Shown here piece after piece: positions 17,821 to 27,569 of a stretch of 64,000 nt of DNA; the first letter of the stretch is position 1; every line of letters starts with the position of its first letter. The position numbers and the translations under genes were made by a program. This DNA is from Paracoccus sp. IB05 (GTDB lineage Bacteria > Pseudomonadota > Alphaproteobacteria > Rhodobacterales > Rhodobacteraceae). The DNA lies in contig NZ_JAEFCF010000008.1 in assembly GCF_016405985.1 (NCBI RefSeq), positions 1 through 64,000 on the forward strand, given 5' to 3'. Under the pieces are notes generated by a model. That model was given only the letters and a program-made list of their open reading frames with translations. It had not been told where the DNA came from and did not search any database.

Positions 17821-18507
17821 TTACCTGAGCCAGGTCTCGTAATCGCTGACCAGCAGATGCGTCGGCGCGACATCTTCCTCGATCTCGGCAAAACGGCCAA
17901 TCGGCTCACGGAAGATATTGTCGGTGAGATCGTCATTCACGGTCGAGACCTCGCCGATCAGCACATCGCCGCCCTCGCCCCAGAACGAATGCCAGTCGCC
18001 CGGCATCAGCGTGACCGATTCCCCTGGCGCAAGCCGCAGTTTATCACCGGGACTATAGGGCCGTTCCACCCCGTCACAGAGCACAATCCCGCCGCGATCC
18101 GCAGCATAGGCGCCGGTGTCATCGCTGCCAAACAGCTCGACCACCAGCGTCGCACCGCCCCGGTTGATGATATCTTCGGCCTTGATGACATGGGTATGCA
18201 TCGGCGAGATCTGATCCTGACGCGAGATCAGCAGCTTTTCCGCATAGCACATGCCGCCGCCGCGCTGCAGATCCGCAAGCTCGCCATTCCGCAGCGTGAA
18301 GAGGAAAAGCCCGAGCTCGTCAAACCGACCCTCGCCGTAATCGGTGATATCCCAGCCGCAGCGCCCGGCAATGAGCCGCGAGGCATTGTCCTTGCGGGCG
18401 CGGAACTCGTCCGGGCTCCAGCGGGCGAAGGGCGGCAGGACAAAGCCGTAATGGCGGATCATCTCATCCGCTGCCGCCATGATCTCATTGATACGCGAAC
18501 GCTTCAT
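17821..18507 (-). CDS. D-lyxose/D-mannose-type ketol-isomerase
   Basis: This 228-residue cupin-fold protein matches the D-lyxose isomerase (YdaE) type, which interconverts D-lyxose and D-xylulose, or D-mannose and D-fructose. The metal ligands of the family are visible: H104 and H106 (SPMHTHVIKAEDI), E111 and H173 (GDWHSFWGEGG). K109 in the same motif is also conserved. There is no signal peptide, so it is cytoplasmic. It stands apart from sugar-transport genes; the next gene on the same strand is a PuuD-like hydrolase with its own start. Substrate choice cannot be read from sequence. Confidence 0.82.
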   Translation of the reverse strand: MKRSRINEIMAAADEMIRHYGFVLPPFARWSPDEFRARKDNASRLIAGRCGWDITDYGEGRFDELGLFLFTLRNGELADLQRGGGMCYAEKLLISRQDQISPMHTHVIKAEDIINRGGATLVVELFGSDDTGAYAADRGGIVLCDGVERPYSPGDKLRLAPGESVTLMPGDWHSFWGEGGDVLIGEVSTVNDDLTDNIFREPIGRFAEIEEDVAPTHLLVSDYETWLR

Positions 18508-18669
18508 CTTCCCTCCGCTCTCGCCCTGATGCGGGCGGTCGGCGCAAATCCGGCGCCGGCCCCCCGTTTGCGCTAACCTAACGGCGGAAGACCTGGCGGA
18601 AAAGCGGCATTGTGCAGGCCGCGACCCAAACCGTCAGACCCGTCACCAGGATCGGATCGGGCAACCGGC

Positions 18670-19491
18670 TCAGGCGGCCCCGGCCGCCACTGGGCGCCGC
18701 TCCGCAGCCCAGGCGCGCGCGGCCAGGCCAAATGCCTCGAACAGGGGCCGCGATACCGGGTCTTCGCCGGCCTGCCATTCGGGATGCCATTGCACCGAGA
18801 GCGTGAAGCCCGGCGCGCCCTCGACATAGATTGCTTCGGGCGTGCCATCCGGCGCATGGCCGTCGATCACGATGCGCTTGCCGGCGCGGTTGATGCCCTG
18901 GCCATGCAGCGAATTGGTCATCACCTCTGACGCCCCGAGCAAGCGATGGAACACGCCGCCTTCGGTAAAGCGCACCGGGTGACGCAGGGCGAATTTCTCC
19001 TCCAGCGTGCCTTCGGGCGGCATACGGTGGTTCATCCGCCCCGGCAGGTCGCGGATCTCGGGGAAAAGGCTTCCGCCCATCGCGACATTGACCTCCTGGA
19101 AACCACGGCAGATGCCGAAGACCGGCTGGCCACGTTCAACGCAGGCCCGGATCAGCGGCAGGGTGATCGCATCGCGCGCGCGGTCGAAATCACCATGCGC
19201 CGGGGTCTCGTCCTCGCCATATTCGGACGGGTGCACATTCGGGCGACCGCCGGTCAGCAAAAAGCCATCGCATTGTTCCAGCAGATCCTCGACCCGCGCA
19301 AGACGCGGATCGGTCGGCACGATCAGCGGCAGCACGCCTGACACCTGCGCCAGCGCCTCGGTATTGATCACGCCGCTGCCATGGACCTCATAGCGCCCGT
19401 CGATGTGATGCGAATTGGCGATCACGCCGATCAGGGGGCGACGGCCTGTGGCGCGGGAACCGGGGTCGGGAACGGGCTGCGGGCGGGACAT
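18670..19491 (-). CDS. Gamma-glutamyl-gamma-aminobutyrate hydrolase-like (peptidase C26)
   Basis: This is a class I glutamine-amidotransferase-fold hydrolase of the PuuD type. In putrescine breakdown PuuD splits gamma-glutamyl-GABA into glutamate and GABA. The nucleophile is C128 (FGICRGFQEVN), and H236 and E238 lie in SVQWHPEW. The family LLTGGRPNVHPSEY loop is at about 78-91. I start at the ATG at 19491 (273 residues); the frame upstream to 19635 lacks protein character. It may act with the amine-gamma-glutamylation cluster at 55851-64000, although it is far from it. Confidence 0.85.
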   Translation of the reverse strand: MSRPQPVPDPGSRATGRRPLIGVIANSHHIDGRYEVHGSGVINTEALAQVSGVLPLIVPTDPRLARVEDLLEQCDGFLLTGGRPNVHPSEYGEDETPAHGDFDRARDAITLPLIRACVERGQPVFGICRGFQEVNVAMGGSLFPEIRDLPGRMNHRMPPEGTLEEKFALRHPVRFTEGGVFHRLLGASEVMTNSLHGQGINRAGKRIVIDGHAPDGTPEAIYVEGAPGFTLSVQWHPEWQAGEDPVSRPLFEAFGLAARAWAAERRPVAAGAA

Positions 19492-19746
19492 GACTCGATC
19501 CAATACAACGCTATGGGGGCAAGATAGCGGCCCGGCGCGGCGGATTGAACCTCTCTCAGCCGCACAATGAACCGTCCTGCCCTGCACAGTGCCGGAATTC
19601 CGGACCCATGCCCGGAAATCCGGCAGCGGGGCCAAAGCCGGCGTCAGGTCTCCCGCCGCTCACCCGAGCGTGACTTGCCTTCCCCCTGCTGGAAGGCCGT
19701 ATGACCGCCCTGTCACACCGCAATTTTGTCCACAGGAGAAAGCCAG

Positions 19747-20139
19747 ATGTTCAAACTTCCCGCCCTTGCCGCACTGTCGCTGGCGCTTGCGGGCCCGCTT
19801 GCAGCCCCTGCCGGGGCCGAAGAGATGCCGGCGATGGACCATTCCGCCCATGGTGCCGCGCCCGCCGCATCGGAAGTTCCCGCCTCCACCGTAGCCTATG
19901 AGGCGGCGGCAATTAAAATGCATGGCGATATGACCATCGACTATAGCGGCAATGCGGATGTGGATTTCGTGCGCGGCATGATCCCCCATCACAAAGGCGC
20001 GGTAGAGATGGCGCGGGTGGTGCTGGAATATGGCTCCGACCCCGAGCTGCGCGAACTGGCCGAAGGCATCATCGCGGCCCAGGAAAGCGAGATCGCCTGG
20101 ATGCAGGCCTGGCTGGAAAAGAACGCGCCCGCCGAATGA
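19747..20139 (+). CDS. Periplasmic DUF305 protein
   Basis: The 130-residue protein starts at an ATG with AGGAG upstream. Residues 1-24 form a signal peptide (LPALAALSLALAGPLAAPAG). The DUF305 domain follows, with VDFVRGMIPHHKGAVEMA and the closing IIAAQESEIAWMQAWL. The paired histidines and methionines (MDHSAHG, MIPHH) suit copper or other metal binding, as in CopM-type members of this family, but the function here is inferred. No other copper genes are adjacent. Confidence 0.85.
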   Translation: MFKLPALAALSLALAGPLAAPAGAEEMPAMDHSAHGAAPAASEVPASTVAYEAAAIKMHGDMTIDYSGNADVDFVRGMIPHHKGAVEMARVVLEYGSDPELRELAEGIIAAQESEIAWMQAWLEKNAPAE

Positions 20140-20445
20140 GGCTGCAGCCCTGCCCCCCGCCAGGGCGTGGCGGGCCTGAGCCGCCCCCCCTCTTGCCGTG
20201 AAACGCTGGCGGTGAAATAGCCGCGCGCCTGGCGGGCTTGTCCGCGCGCCACTGCCATCCTGCCGCCCCGATCCGGTCGCGGATCGGGACCTGTCCGCGT
20301 TCCCGCCACGCGGGGATATGCCGATCCGGCACGTTCCTGCCGTCTTCCCCCTTGCGGCGCAGCCCGGCAAGGACAAGATCCGGGACTGACCCAATCCCAG
20401 GCGCATCCTCCTGCCACAGCGCCCCAGCCCGAGAGTGCCGCCGGC
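20140..20445. other. Intergenic, no gene recognised
   Basis: About 300 GC-rich bases between the DUF305 gene and exoD. Open frames here are shadows. A possible 5' leader for exoD. Confidence 0.35.
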
Positions 20446-21114
20446 GTGGAAGACGAATGTAGCCCTGCACGACCCGCGGTAATTTCCCCGCCGGATACGG
20501 TATCCCAAAGCGCAAGGCCGGCCGGGCTGAGCGCCATGCTCACCGCGCTCGCCGATGACCACAGCCGCGAGCGGGTGGCGATTGGTGACATGCTCGATCT
20601 GATGCGCGCCCGGGCCTTCGGCGCGCTGCTGCTGATCTTTGCCTTTCCCAATATCCTGCCATCCCCGCCTGGCCTGGCCGGCGTGCTGGGATTGCCGCTG
20701 ATCTTTCTGGCGGCGCAGATGATGCTGGGCCAGGCGCCCTGGCTGCCGCAATTCATCGCAAAGCGCTCGATGTCGCGCGAGGTCTTTGCCGCGATGGTGG
20801 CGAAGATCCTGCCCTGGATCAGACGCGCCGAATCCCTCATGCATCCCCGGCTTGAGCCCCTGGCCGGCGCGCGCGCACAGCGGGTGCTTGGTCTGATCTG
20901 CCTGATCCTTGCCATCGCACTGGCACTGCCGGTTCCCTTTGCCAACCTGGCGCCCGCCGCTGCCATTTCGGTCATCGGCCTTGGCATTTTGCAGCGTGAC
21001 GGGCTCTGGATCGGGATAGGCCTGGTCGGAGCGGCTGGCGCGCTGGCCTGGGTCGCGGGGCTTGGCTATGCGCTGCTGCGCTCGCTGATCTTTGTGCTCG
21101 ACAATGCCTTCTGA
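20446..21114 (+). CDS. ExoD family membrane protein
   Basis: The 222-residue protein matches the ExoD family (exopolysaccharide synthesis, ExoD). After a polar N-terminus of about 30 residues comes the conserved start of the domain (LADDHSRERVAIGDMLDLM). Hydrophobic segments follow at about 55-90 (FGALLLIFAFPNILPSPPG is the family's diagnostic loop), 145-165, and two near the end. ExoD proteins sit in the inner membrane. The name comes from a Sinorhizobium mutant with altered exopolysaccharide, but the biochemical role is unknown. The GTG at 20446 gives the full frame; an ATG at 20536 would also keep the domain. Confidence 0.8.
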   Translation: MEDECSPARPAVISPPDTVSQSARPAGLSAMLTALADDHSRERVAIGDMLDLMRARAFGALLLIFAFPNILPSPPGLAGVLGLPLIFLAAQMMLGQAPWLPQFIAKRSMSREVFAAMVAKILPWIRRAESLMHPRLEPLAGARAQRVLGLICLILAIALALPVPFANLAPAAAISVIGLGILQRDGLWIGIGLVGAAGALAWVAGLGYALLRSLIFVLDNAF

Positions 21115-21224
21115 CCACGCCCGCTGGACCGGCGAGGCTTGAGCGGCCCCGCCCTCTGGGCTAAACCGCCAGGACGGATGCGTGCTGCCAGATGCCGCAA
21201 ACGGCAATTGAGAGGCACCGCCCC

Positions 21225-23051
21225 ATGACCCCCGTTCCAGAGCAGATCGCCCCCGGGCAGGTCGTCCCCGCCCCGGCCCATGGCATTGACGTTCCGATGC
21301 CGGCGGTGGTGCCACCGGAACAGCGCGACCAGCTCTTTCGCCGCTTCTGGCGCGATTTCCTGAAACGCCGTTCCGGGCTGATGCTGCTGGCACTGCTGGT
21401 CTCGGCGCTGGAAGGCTCGACGCTCGGCCTGCTGTCGGCGACGCTCGAACCCCTGTTTGACGATGTCTTTGCCTCGCGTTCCGAAACGGCGCTGATCTGG
21501 GTCGGGCTGGGCATCCTTGCGCTTTTCCTCTTCCGGGCGCTGACCTCGATCCTCGGGCGCTGGCTGCTGGCTCTGGTGAATTTCACCAATGCGACCGAGA
21601 TGCAGGTCGCGCTGGTGCGGCATTTGCTGACGCTGGATGGCAATTTCTACCAGAAAAACCCGCCCGGCTCGCTGATCGAGCGGGTTCAGGGCGACACAAT
21701 CGTGGCCCAGACCACGACGCAGCTGGTGATCGCCGGACTCGGGCGCGACCTTGTCTCGCTGATCGGGCTTTTTGTTGTGGCGCTGATGATCGACGTGCAA
21801 TGGACGCTGGTCGCGCTGATCGGCACGCCGCTTTTGCTGCTGCCCGCCATGGCGCTGCAACGCTATGTGCGGCGCAAGACACGGCAGATGCGGGTGGAAT
21901 CGGGTTTGCGCGCCACCCGGCTCGACGAAATCTTCCACGGCATCCAGCAGGTCAAGCTGAACCGGATGGAGGACTATCAGACCAGCCGCTTCTCGGGCAT
22001 CGTCAACCGCATCCGCCGTGCCGAGATCAAATCGACGCTGGGGCGGTCCACCATGCCGGCGCTGGTCGATATCGTCACCGGGATCGGCTTTTTCGCAGTG
22101 CTGATCTTTGGCGGGACGCAGGTGGTCGAGGGCACCCGCACCACCGGCGAATTCATGGCCTTTTTCACCGCGATGGCCCTGACCTTCCAGCCGATCCGCA
22201 AACTCTCAGAAATCGCGGGCCAGCGCCAGATCGCACTGGCCTCGCTGGAACGGATCTACGGGCTTTTCGACACCGAGCCGAATACCAGCCGCCCCGCGGT
22301 CAGCCGCGCCCTGCCCGAGGCCCTGCCGCCCGAGATCCGGCTGGAAAATGTCAGCTTCGGCTATGAGGAAACGCCGGTCCTGAACGGGCTGAGCTTTACC
22401 GCCAAAGCCGGCCGCGTCACGGCGCTGGTCGGCGCGTCGGGGGCGGGAAAGTCCACCATCTTCCACCTTCTGACCGCACTGGCCGACCCGCAACAGGGCC
22501 GCATCCTGATCGGCGGCGCCGATGCCAGCGGCATGAGCCTCACCGATCAGCGCAGGCTCATTGCCGCCGTCAGCCAGGAGGCGGCGCTCTTTGACGAGAC
22601 GCTGCGCGAGAACCTGATCCTTGGCCGCAACGGCATCACCGAGACCCGGCTTGACCATGTGCTTGATGACGCGAGGGTAAGCGAATTCCTCGCCCGGCTG
22701 CCCGATGGGCTCGACAGTCTCGCCGGCCCGCGCGGCTCGGCGCTCTCGGGCGGGCAGCGCCAGCGGGTCGCCATCGCGCGCGCGCTGCTCGCGGATGCAC
22801 CGATCCTCCTCCTGGATGAGGCGACCTCGGCGCTGGACACCGCATCCGAGCGCGCGGTGACCGGGGCGCTGGCGCGCGCCCAGGCCGGACGCACGACGCT
22901 GGTGATCGCGCATCGCCTCGCCACGGTGCGTGAGGCCGATCATATCGTGGTGCTCGACCAGGGCCGCGTGATTGAGGAAGGCACCCATGACGCGCTGATC
23001 GCCGCCGGCGGCCAATATGCGCGGCTCTATGCGCTGCAATTTCGCGACTGA
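21225..23051 (+). CDS. MsbA-like ABC exporter (fused membrane and ATPase domains)
   Basis: This is a 608-residue half-transporter. It has a cytoplasmic N-terminus, six membrane helices between about 45 and 300, then an ATPase domain with Walker A GASGAGKST (about 401), signature LSGGQRQR (about 506), Walker B ILLLDEATS (about 527) and the H-loop IAHRL. It should work as a homodimer pumping a lipid or hydrophobic substrate outward. I start at the ATG at 21225, after GAGAGG; the longer frame from 21192 adds 11 unlikely residues. The substrate cannot be assigned from context, since ygfZ follows 78 bases later. Confidence 0.88.
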   Translation: MTPVPEQIAPGQVVPAPAHGIDVPMPAVVPPEQRDQLFRRFWRDFLKRRSGLMLLALLVSALEGSTLGLLSATLEPLFDDVFASRSETALIWVGLGILALFLFRALTSILGRWLLALVNFTNATEMQVALVRHLLTLDGNFYQKNPPGSLIERVQGDTIVAQTTTQLVIAGLGRDLVSLIGLFVVALMIDVQWTLVALIGTPLLLLPAMALQRYVRRKTRQMRVESGLRATRLDEIFHGIQQVKLNRMEDYQTSRFSGIVNRIRRAEIKSTLGRSTMPALVDIVTGIGFFAVLIFGGTQVVEGTRTTGEFMAFFTAMALTFQPIRKLSEIAGQRQIALASLERIYGLFDTEPNTSRPAVSRALPEALPPEIRLENVSFGYEETPVLNGLSFTAKAGRVTALVGASGAGKSTIFHLLTALADPQQGRILIGGADASGMSLTDQRRLIAAVSQEAALFDETLRENLILGRNGITETRLDHVLDDARVSEFLARLPDGLDSLAGPRGSALSGGQRQRVAIARALLADAPILLLDEATSALDTASERAVTGALARAQAGRTTLVIAHRLATVREADHIVVLDQGRVIEEGTHDALIAAGGQYARLYALQFRD

Positions 23052-23129
23052 CCGGCGCCCGCGCCCTTTCCGCGCCCGCCCGCAGGCCCCATATTGACCG
23101 CAGACCGACCAGAGAAACCGGAACAGATC

Positions 23130-23957
23130 ATGACCGAGACCGCCCTTGCACAGCGCCCCCGCAAAATCCTGCGGATCGAGGGTAAGGACGCGGTTCCCTT
23201 CCTCCAGGGCCTGGTGACCAATGATGTCCTGCCGCTGCAAAAAGCGCCGGGCCTCGTCTGGGCCGCGCTGCTGACGCCGCAGGGAAAATATATCGCCGAT
23301 TTCTTTCTGGTACGCCGCAAAGAAGACCCCGAAGGGCTGATCTTCCTCGATATCGACGCAGAGCTGGCGCCACAGGTGCAGCGGCTGCTGACGCTTTACA
23401 AACTGCGTGCGGTGGTGACGATCGGCGAAAGCGATCTGGCCCTGTCGCGGGGAACCGGCACCGCGCCGGAAGCCGCGCTGGCAGATCCGCGCCACGCGGC
23501 GCTTGGCTGGCGGCTATACAGCGACGCCGCCCTGTCACAGGCGCCGACCGCGCCGGAAGCGGAGGCCCCGGCCCCTGCGACCCCGGACCTGACAGACTGG
23601 AACGCGATCCGCATCGCGCATCTTATTCCGGAATATCCCAATGAGCTGCGCCCGAATGAGACCTTCATTCTGGAACAGGCCTTTGAGCGGCTGCATGGCG
23701 TCGATTTCCGCAAGGGCTGCTATGTTGGCCAGGAGGTCACCGCGCGGATGAAACACAAGGCCGAGCTGCGCAAGGGCCTCGTGCGGCTGCAACTCGAGGG
23801 CGAGGCCGCCCCTGGCACACCGATCACGCTTCCTGACGGGCGCGAGGCCGGGCAGATCGGCACCTCGGCAGCAGGCAAGGCCCTGGCCTATATGCGGTTC
23901 GACCGGATGGAAGGCGAGCTGAGCGCAGGGTCTGCAAAGCTGCGCGCTGAAAGCTGA
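23130..23957 (+). CDS. ygfZ: YgfZ/GcvT-like folate-binding protein for iron-sulfur cluster assembly
   Basis: YgfZ (IBA57 group) has the T-protein fold and uses tetrahydrofolate to help mature or repair certain [4Fe-4S] enzymes and the MiaB tRNA thiolation step. The diagnostic motif K-G-C-Y-V-G-Q-E is present near residue 195 (KGCYVGQEVTARMKH), and the N-terminal FLQGLVTNDV motif is typical. I start at the ATG at 23130 (275 residues, slightly short for the family). The frame upstream to 23094 lacks a ribosome binding site. Confidence 0.88.
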   Translation: MTETALAQRPRKILRIEGKDAVPFLQGLVTNDVLPLQKAPGLVWAALLTPQGKYIADFFLVRRKEDPEGLIFLDIDAELAPQVQRLLTLYKLRAVVTIGESDLALSRGTGTAPEAALADPRHAALGWRLYSDAALSQAPTAPEAEAPAPATPDLTDWNAIRIAHLIPEYPNELRPNETFILEQAFERLHGVDFRKGCYVGQEVTARMKHKAELRKGLVRLQLEGEAAPGTPITLPDGREAGQIGTSAAGKALAYMRFDRMEGELSAGSAKLRAES

Positions 23958-24356
23958 GCCGCAAGGCGGAAGGCTGAAGACAGGCGTTTCAGATGGCTCT
24001 GCGCGCGGATGGTCAGAAAGCCCCGTCGTCGGTTTCGGGCTGCGATTACAGATTCGCCCGATTTTCGCGCAGACCTCTGCCCGGAAATCGGGCGGAGACA
24101 TCTTTTTCCGTCAACGGCAAGCCGGTATTCCGCCGACCCCCTGGGGGCAGGCGCGGCAGCCGCTTGAAAAATTTCTCCCAAAGCCCATATTTCGGCGGTG
24201 CCCCCCCTGCCTGGCACCCAGATTATGTGGCCCTTGTTCTTAGCTATGCGTATTTCGCATGACAGGCATTCCAAACAGGGCTGCCCGAATCGTAATCAAG
24301 GCGTTACAAGCGGCAGGCGGCCAGGCAAGATCAAAAAACGACCAAGGATGTGCGTG
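23958..24356. other. Intergenic, probable promoter region of the 108-residue gene
   Basis: About 400 bases. The first 200 are GC-rich with no feature. From about 24230 the sequence becomes A/T-richer, which suits a promoter, but no -35/-10 pair stands out. The downstream gene's frame is open here but not protein-like. Confidence 0.35.
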
Positions 24357-24683
24357 ATGCTCGATTCAATCGATAGTACGGCTTTCAATTTCGAGCAGGG
24401 TCAGCGCGCTCGTAAGCTTTTTGCGGCTGTTGTTCTTGCGGCTCTGGATGATGCCATTGCCGATGATAAGAAATATGGCAATGGCCCGGAACAGATCGCC
24501 CGCTGGGCGCGCTCGCGTGACGGACGTGAAGTGCTGTCCTGTGCGGGCATCGACCCGAATGAACGCGTCGTCAAAGGGCTGATGGAATTCGTCGCCAAAG
24601 GGATCCGCACCTCGGTGGCGCTCAGCCGCGAAGAATCCGAACGTCGTGCGGCCCTCGAAGCTGATCAGGCCGAAGCCGCCTGA
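24357..24683 (+). CDS. Conserved small protein of unknown function (108 aa)
   Basis: The protein starts MLDSIDSTAFNFEQGQRARK after an AAGGA at spacing 8. It has an acidic N-terminus, an Ala-rich helix (LFAAVVLAALDDAIAD), a central ARWARSRDGREVLSCAGID segment and a helical C-terminus. It looks soluble and single-domain, of a kind I believe is widespread in Rhodobacterales (a DUF6280-like protein), but I am not certain of the family. It is monocistronic with its own terminator. Confidence 0.7.
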   Translation: MLDSIDSTAFNFEQGQRARKLFAAVVLAALDDAIADDKKYGNGPEQIARWARSRDGREVLSCAGIDPNERVVKGLMEFVAKGIRTSVALSREESERRAALEADQAEAA

Positions 24684-24732
24684 CCAAAGGCGTCTCTGCC
24701 CCGGAACAATCCGGTAAAGACGGACCTGAAAC

Positions 24733-24759
24733 AAAAAGCGCCCTTGCGGGGCGCTTTTT
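24733..24759 (+). terminator. Terminator of the 108-residue gene
   Basis: An AAAAAGCGCCC stem pairs with GGGGCGCTTTTT around a short loop, 50 bases after the stop. It has a clear T run. Confidence 0.85.
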
Positions 24760-24823
24760 GTTTTGAACGGGCTCAGGTCGCTGCGGCGGATCCGTCCGCG
24801 CCCCTCAGTGGGTTCAGAGGGTG

Positions 24824-25747
24824 TTATTCAAAATCCCGGGTCGACAGCGCGCGGTTGACTTCCAGCCGCACCAGTTTGCGCACATTGCGGGTGATCCGCT
24901 CTCCAAGCGTGCCGGCGAGTTCCTTGCGGATGATGTCCGTGACGAGGTCGCGCAGCGTTTCTTCGTCAATCCAGGCGTCATCTGCGTCATTGTCGTCATC
25001 CTGCGTCAGGTCATCTGACGAGACCGCAACGACAGGGGGCCGGGCCTCTGCCGCAGCCGCAAATCGCGGGGCTGCTTCGGGCTGCGTAAGCTCTTCTCTG
25101 ATCCGGGCCTCGGCGCGGTCTGCCCAGGCCCTGGCCAGCGGATCGTCCGAGGTTTCACGGCGCGGCTCTGGCGCGGGCGACCGGGCCTCCGGCGCCAAGG
25201 ACCCATCCCAGGACTCGCTGCCCTGGCCCCAATCCACTTCGGGAATGGCGGCCCTGGCCGGGATCGGCTGCTCAAGCCTCAGCACATCGTCTGCTGCGGT
25301 CGGTTCGGGGTCATCCGTCAGCGCCGGACGGCTGTCGAGCACCACCCGCAAACCCGTGCCCCCTTCGGAGAGGCCGGCATCATCATAGATCTCGCCGCCA
25401 TAGGATCGCCCGAGCGGCGCCGCCTCGCCAAAGAAGACGAGGATCTCGTCATCGCCGACCACCGCCATCGGCGCCCCGCTGTCATCGGCGTCAGCGTCGG
25501 GAGTTGCTGTGACCTCCTGGCTGGCTGTCACCGGCACCGAGGCTGTGACCGGCGCGGCTGCGGCGGCTTTCGCAACAACCGGTGCCGGCTGGGCCTCGAC
25601 GATACGCAGCGAGGGGGTCAGCAAGAGCTTTTCAACCGGGCCGGCATTTGCCGGCGGCTTCAGTGTCGGTCTCAGATCTGCGGATACCAGACGACGAATC
25701 GAGGACAGAACATCCTCGATCTCATGCGATGTGAGTGGTTCCGACAT
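24824..25747 (-). CDS. Acidic PopZ-like (DUF2497-type) protein
   Basis: The 307-residue protein has three parts: a short N-terminal helix (SHEIEDVLSSIRRLVSADL), a long disordered Ala/Pro/Asp/Glu-rich middle (about 60-240), and a C-terminal helical region (DEETLRDLVTDIIRKELAGT, then RNVRKLVRLEVNRAL). This helix-disorder-helix plan is that of PopZ, the polar scaffold of alphaproteobacteria. A gene of that type commonly follows pcm and tolC in the class. Here too it lies downstream of tolC on the same strand, after a probable tolC terminator. The match is by layout, not strong motif identity, so polar organisation is an inference. Confidence 0.55.
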   Translation of the reverse strand: MSEPLTSHEIEDVLSSIRRLVSADLRPTLKPPANAGPVEKLLLTPSLRIVEAQPAPVVAKAAAAAPVTASVPVTASQEVTATPDADADDSGAPMAVVGDDEILVFFGEAAPLGRSYGGEIYDDAGLSEGGTGLRVVLDSRPALTDDPEPTAADDVLRLEQPIPARAAIPEVDWGQGSESWDGSLAPEARSPAPEPRRETSDDPLARAWADRAEARIREELTQPEAAPRFAAAAEARPPVVAVSSDDLTQDDDNDADDAWIDEETLRDLVTDIIRKELAGTLGERITRNVRKLVRLEVNRALSTRDFE

Positions 25748-25913
25748 GTTGCCCTGCCCGTCACTGACTTTTCTTGGCGATCAGTCTACCGCCAGTTTGG
25801 CCCGCAGACAAGGAAGGCCGCGATATCGCAACCCGGAGCGGCGGGGTCCGTGATCCCGCGCCACAGGGAAGGTAATGTACGATGCACAGGGCGCACAAAC
25901 TGGGCGGCGGATA

Positions 25914-25947
25914 AGCAAAAGGCCGGAACGCCTTGCGCATTCCGGCC
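25914..25947 (-). terminator. Terminator of tolC
   Basis: GGCCGGAA (25921-25928) pairs with TTCCGGCC (25940-25947). On the minus strand the hairpin is followed by TTTTGC. It lies about 90 bases after the tolC stop. Confidence 0.65.
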
Positions 25948-26035
25948 CGCATAATTTACCCTGAACTTCCCCGGACTAGTCCCGGCAGACCTTTAGGGCG
26001 CCATGGCTCAATTGCGGTGGCTCCGTTGCGGAGGC

Positions 26036-27472
26036 TCAGTTATTGCCGCGCTTCAGGATCCGGTCGAGCTTCTTGCCCTGAACCGAGGTGGTCGGCGCCG
26101 ATCTGACCGCGTTGTAATAGGCCGCCGGGTCATAGGTCGGGATCCCGAGATTGAGATGTTCGACCGTCAAAAGCCCCATGCCGGCGAGAATCTGATAGAC
26201 CGAGTAATACCGGTTCGCCTCTGATTCAAGCCGCGAGGCGCGGGCGTTCAGCAGATCCTGCTCGGCATCCAGCACATCAAGCGTGGTCCGCGCGCCCAGA
26301 GCCGCCTCTTCGCGCACCCCGTCAAACGCTGCCTGCGCCGCCACGATCTGCTGGCGCGAGGCTTCGATCGAGGCATTATAGACCTCAAGCATCGCCCAGA
26401 GCGTGCCGACATTCTGCTCGATGATCACCACCGTCTGATGCAGGCCGGCGCGCGCGCCTTCCTTCTGGGCGACCGCCTTGCGATAGCGCGCTGAATACTC
26501 GCCGCCGGCATAGATCGTCTGGCTCAGATTGAGGCCAACGCTGCCGCCGAGAGTATCGGAATCGCGCAGGAGCCCATCGGATTCGGCGCGGCTGCCGGTT
26601 ATCCCGGCCGAAAGGCCAAGCACCGGTTTCATCGCGGCTTCTGCCAGAGAGACGTTCAGATCCGACGCCTTGACCGTGTGCTGCGACTGGCGGATCGTCG
26701 GATGGGTGCTGACGGCGACGCGGCGCGCTTCCTCCATCGACTTGCCGATCGCGGGGCTTTTCGGCAGCGGCGCAAGCTTGCCCGGATAGGCGCCGGTCGC
26801 GGCCTTATAGGTCTCGCGGGCGACTTTCAGATCGCCCTCGGCTGCCGCCAGATTGGCGCGCGAGGCCGCCAGCGCGGCTTCGGCAATCGAGACATCGGTG
26901 CGGGTGATCTCGCCCACTTCGAACCGGTCCTGGGCCGCGCGGAGTTCCTGGGTGATCAGCCGCACATTCGACTGACGCAGCGCCACGATTTCCAGCTGGA
27001 GGCGCACCTGCACATAGGCCCGCACCGCCGCCAGCAGCACATCCTGTTCAACGGAAACCAGCGCCTGGCGCGTCGCCATCACGTTTTCACGCGCGATTTC
27101 CAGCGCGATAGCGCGGCGGCCGAAATCCATCAGCGTCAGCGAGACGCTGAGTTCAAAGGTTGCGCTGAAATTCTTCGACCAGCTTGACGTGGGAACAACC
27201 GGTCCAGTGCCCAGAAAGCCGCTGGCGCCAAAGCCATCCGTATGGGAATAGCTTGACCCGGCGCGCACCGCATAGGCCACAACCGGACGCAGCGCCGACA
27301 TGGCAATCGCGGCATCCTCATCGGCGGCGCGCAGCACCGCCTGGTTTTGCTGCATAAGGTTCGAATTGCGATAGGCCGCGATCAGCGCATCGGCCAGGGT
27401 CTCGGCCCTTGCCGGCAGCGCAACCACTGCTGCCGCCATGCTGATCGTCATCACCTTGAGCCAGTTGCGCAT
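26036..27472 (-). CDS. tolC: TolC-family outer membrane channel protein
   Basis: TolC trimers form the outer-membrane duct for type I secretion and multidrug efflux. The 478-residue protein has a signal peptide (residues 1-24, cut near LPARAETLADAL). Two OEP repeats follow, each with long heptad-rich helices (for example LVSVEQDVLLAAVRAYVQV and VIIEQNVGTLWAMLEVYNAS), separated by an N-GGEYSAR region. It lies 97 bases downstream of pcm. It is the likely exit channel for the RTX proteins at the left of the window, although no partner ABC/MFP genes are nearby. Confidence 0.9.
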   Translation of the reverse strand: MRNWLKVMTISMAAAVVALPARAETLADALIAAYRNSNLMQQNQAVLRAADEDAAIAMSALRPVVAYAVRAGSSYSHTDGFGASGFLGTGPVVPTSSWSKNFSATFELSVSLTLMDFGRRAIALEIARENVMATRQALVSVEQDVLLAAVRAYVQVRLQLEIVALRQSNVRLITQELRAAQDRFEVGEITRTDVSIAEAALAASRANLAAAEGDLKVARETYKAATGAYPGKLAPLPKSPAIGKSMEEARRVAVSTHPTIRQSQHTVKASDLNVSLAEAAMKPVLGLSAGITGSRAESDGLLRDSDTLGGSVGLNLSQTIYAGGEYSARYRKAVAQKEGARAGLHQTVVIIEQNVGTLWAMLEVYNASIEASRQQIVAAQAAFDGVREEAALGARTTLDVLDAEQDLLNARASRLESEANRYYSVYQILAGMGLLTVEHLNLGIPTYDPAAYYNAVRSAPTTSVQGKKLDRILKRGNN

Positions 27473-27569
27473 CTTGTTCTGTCCTGTCTGCTCGCAAGTC
27501 CCGGGCCTGCGCCCAGGGCACTATTCCGTTCAACCTGTCAGAGGGCGCCCGTCTGTCGGTGGCGGCCCG

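Noticed and set aside
19660-21393. A 577-codon minus-strand frame
   Set aside because: Antisense to the DUF305 and exoD genes, both well supported.
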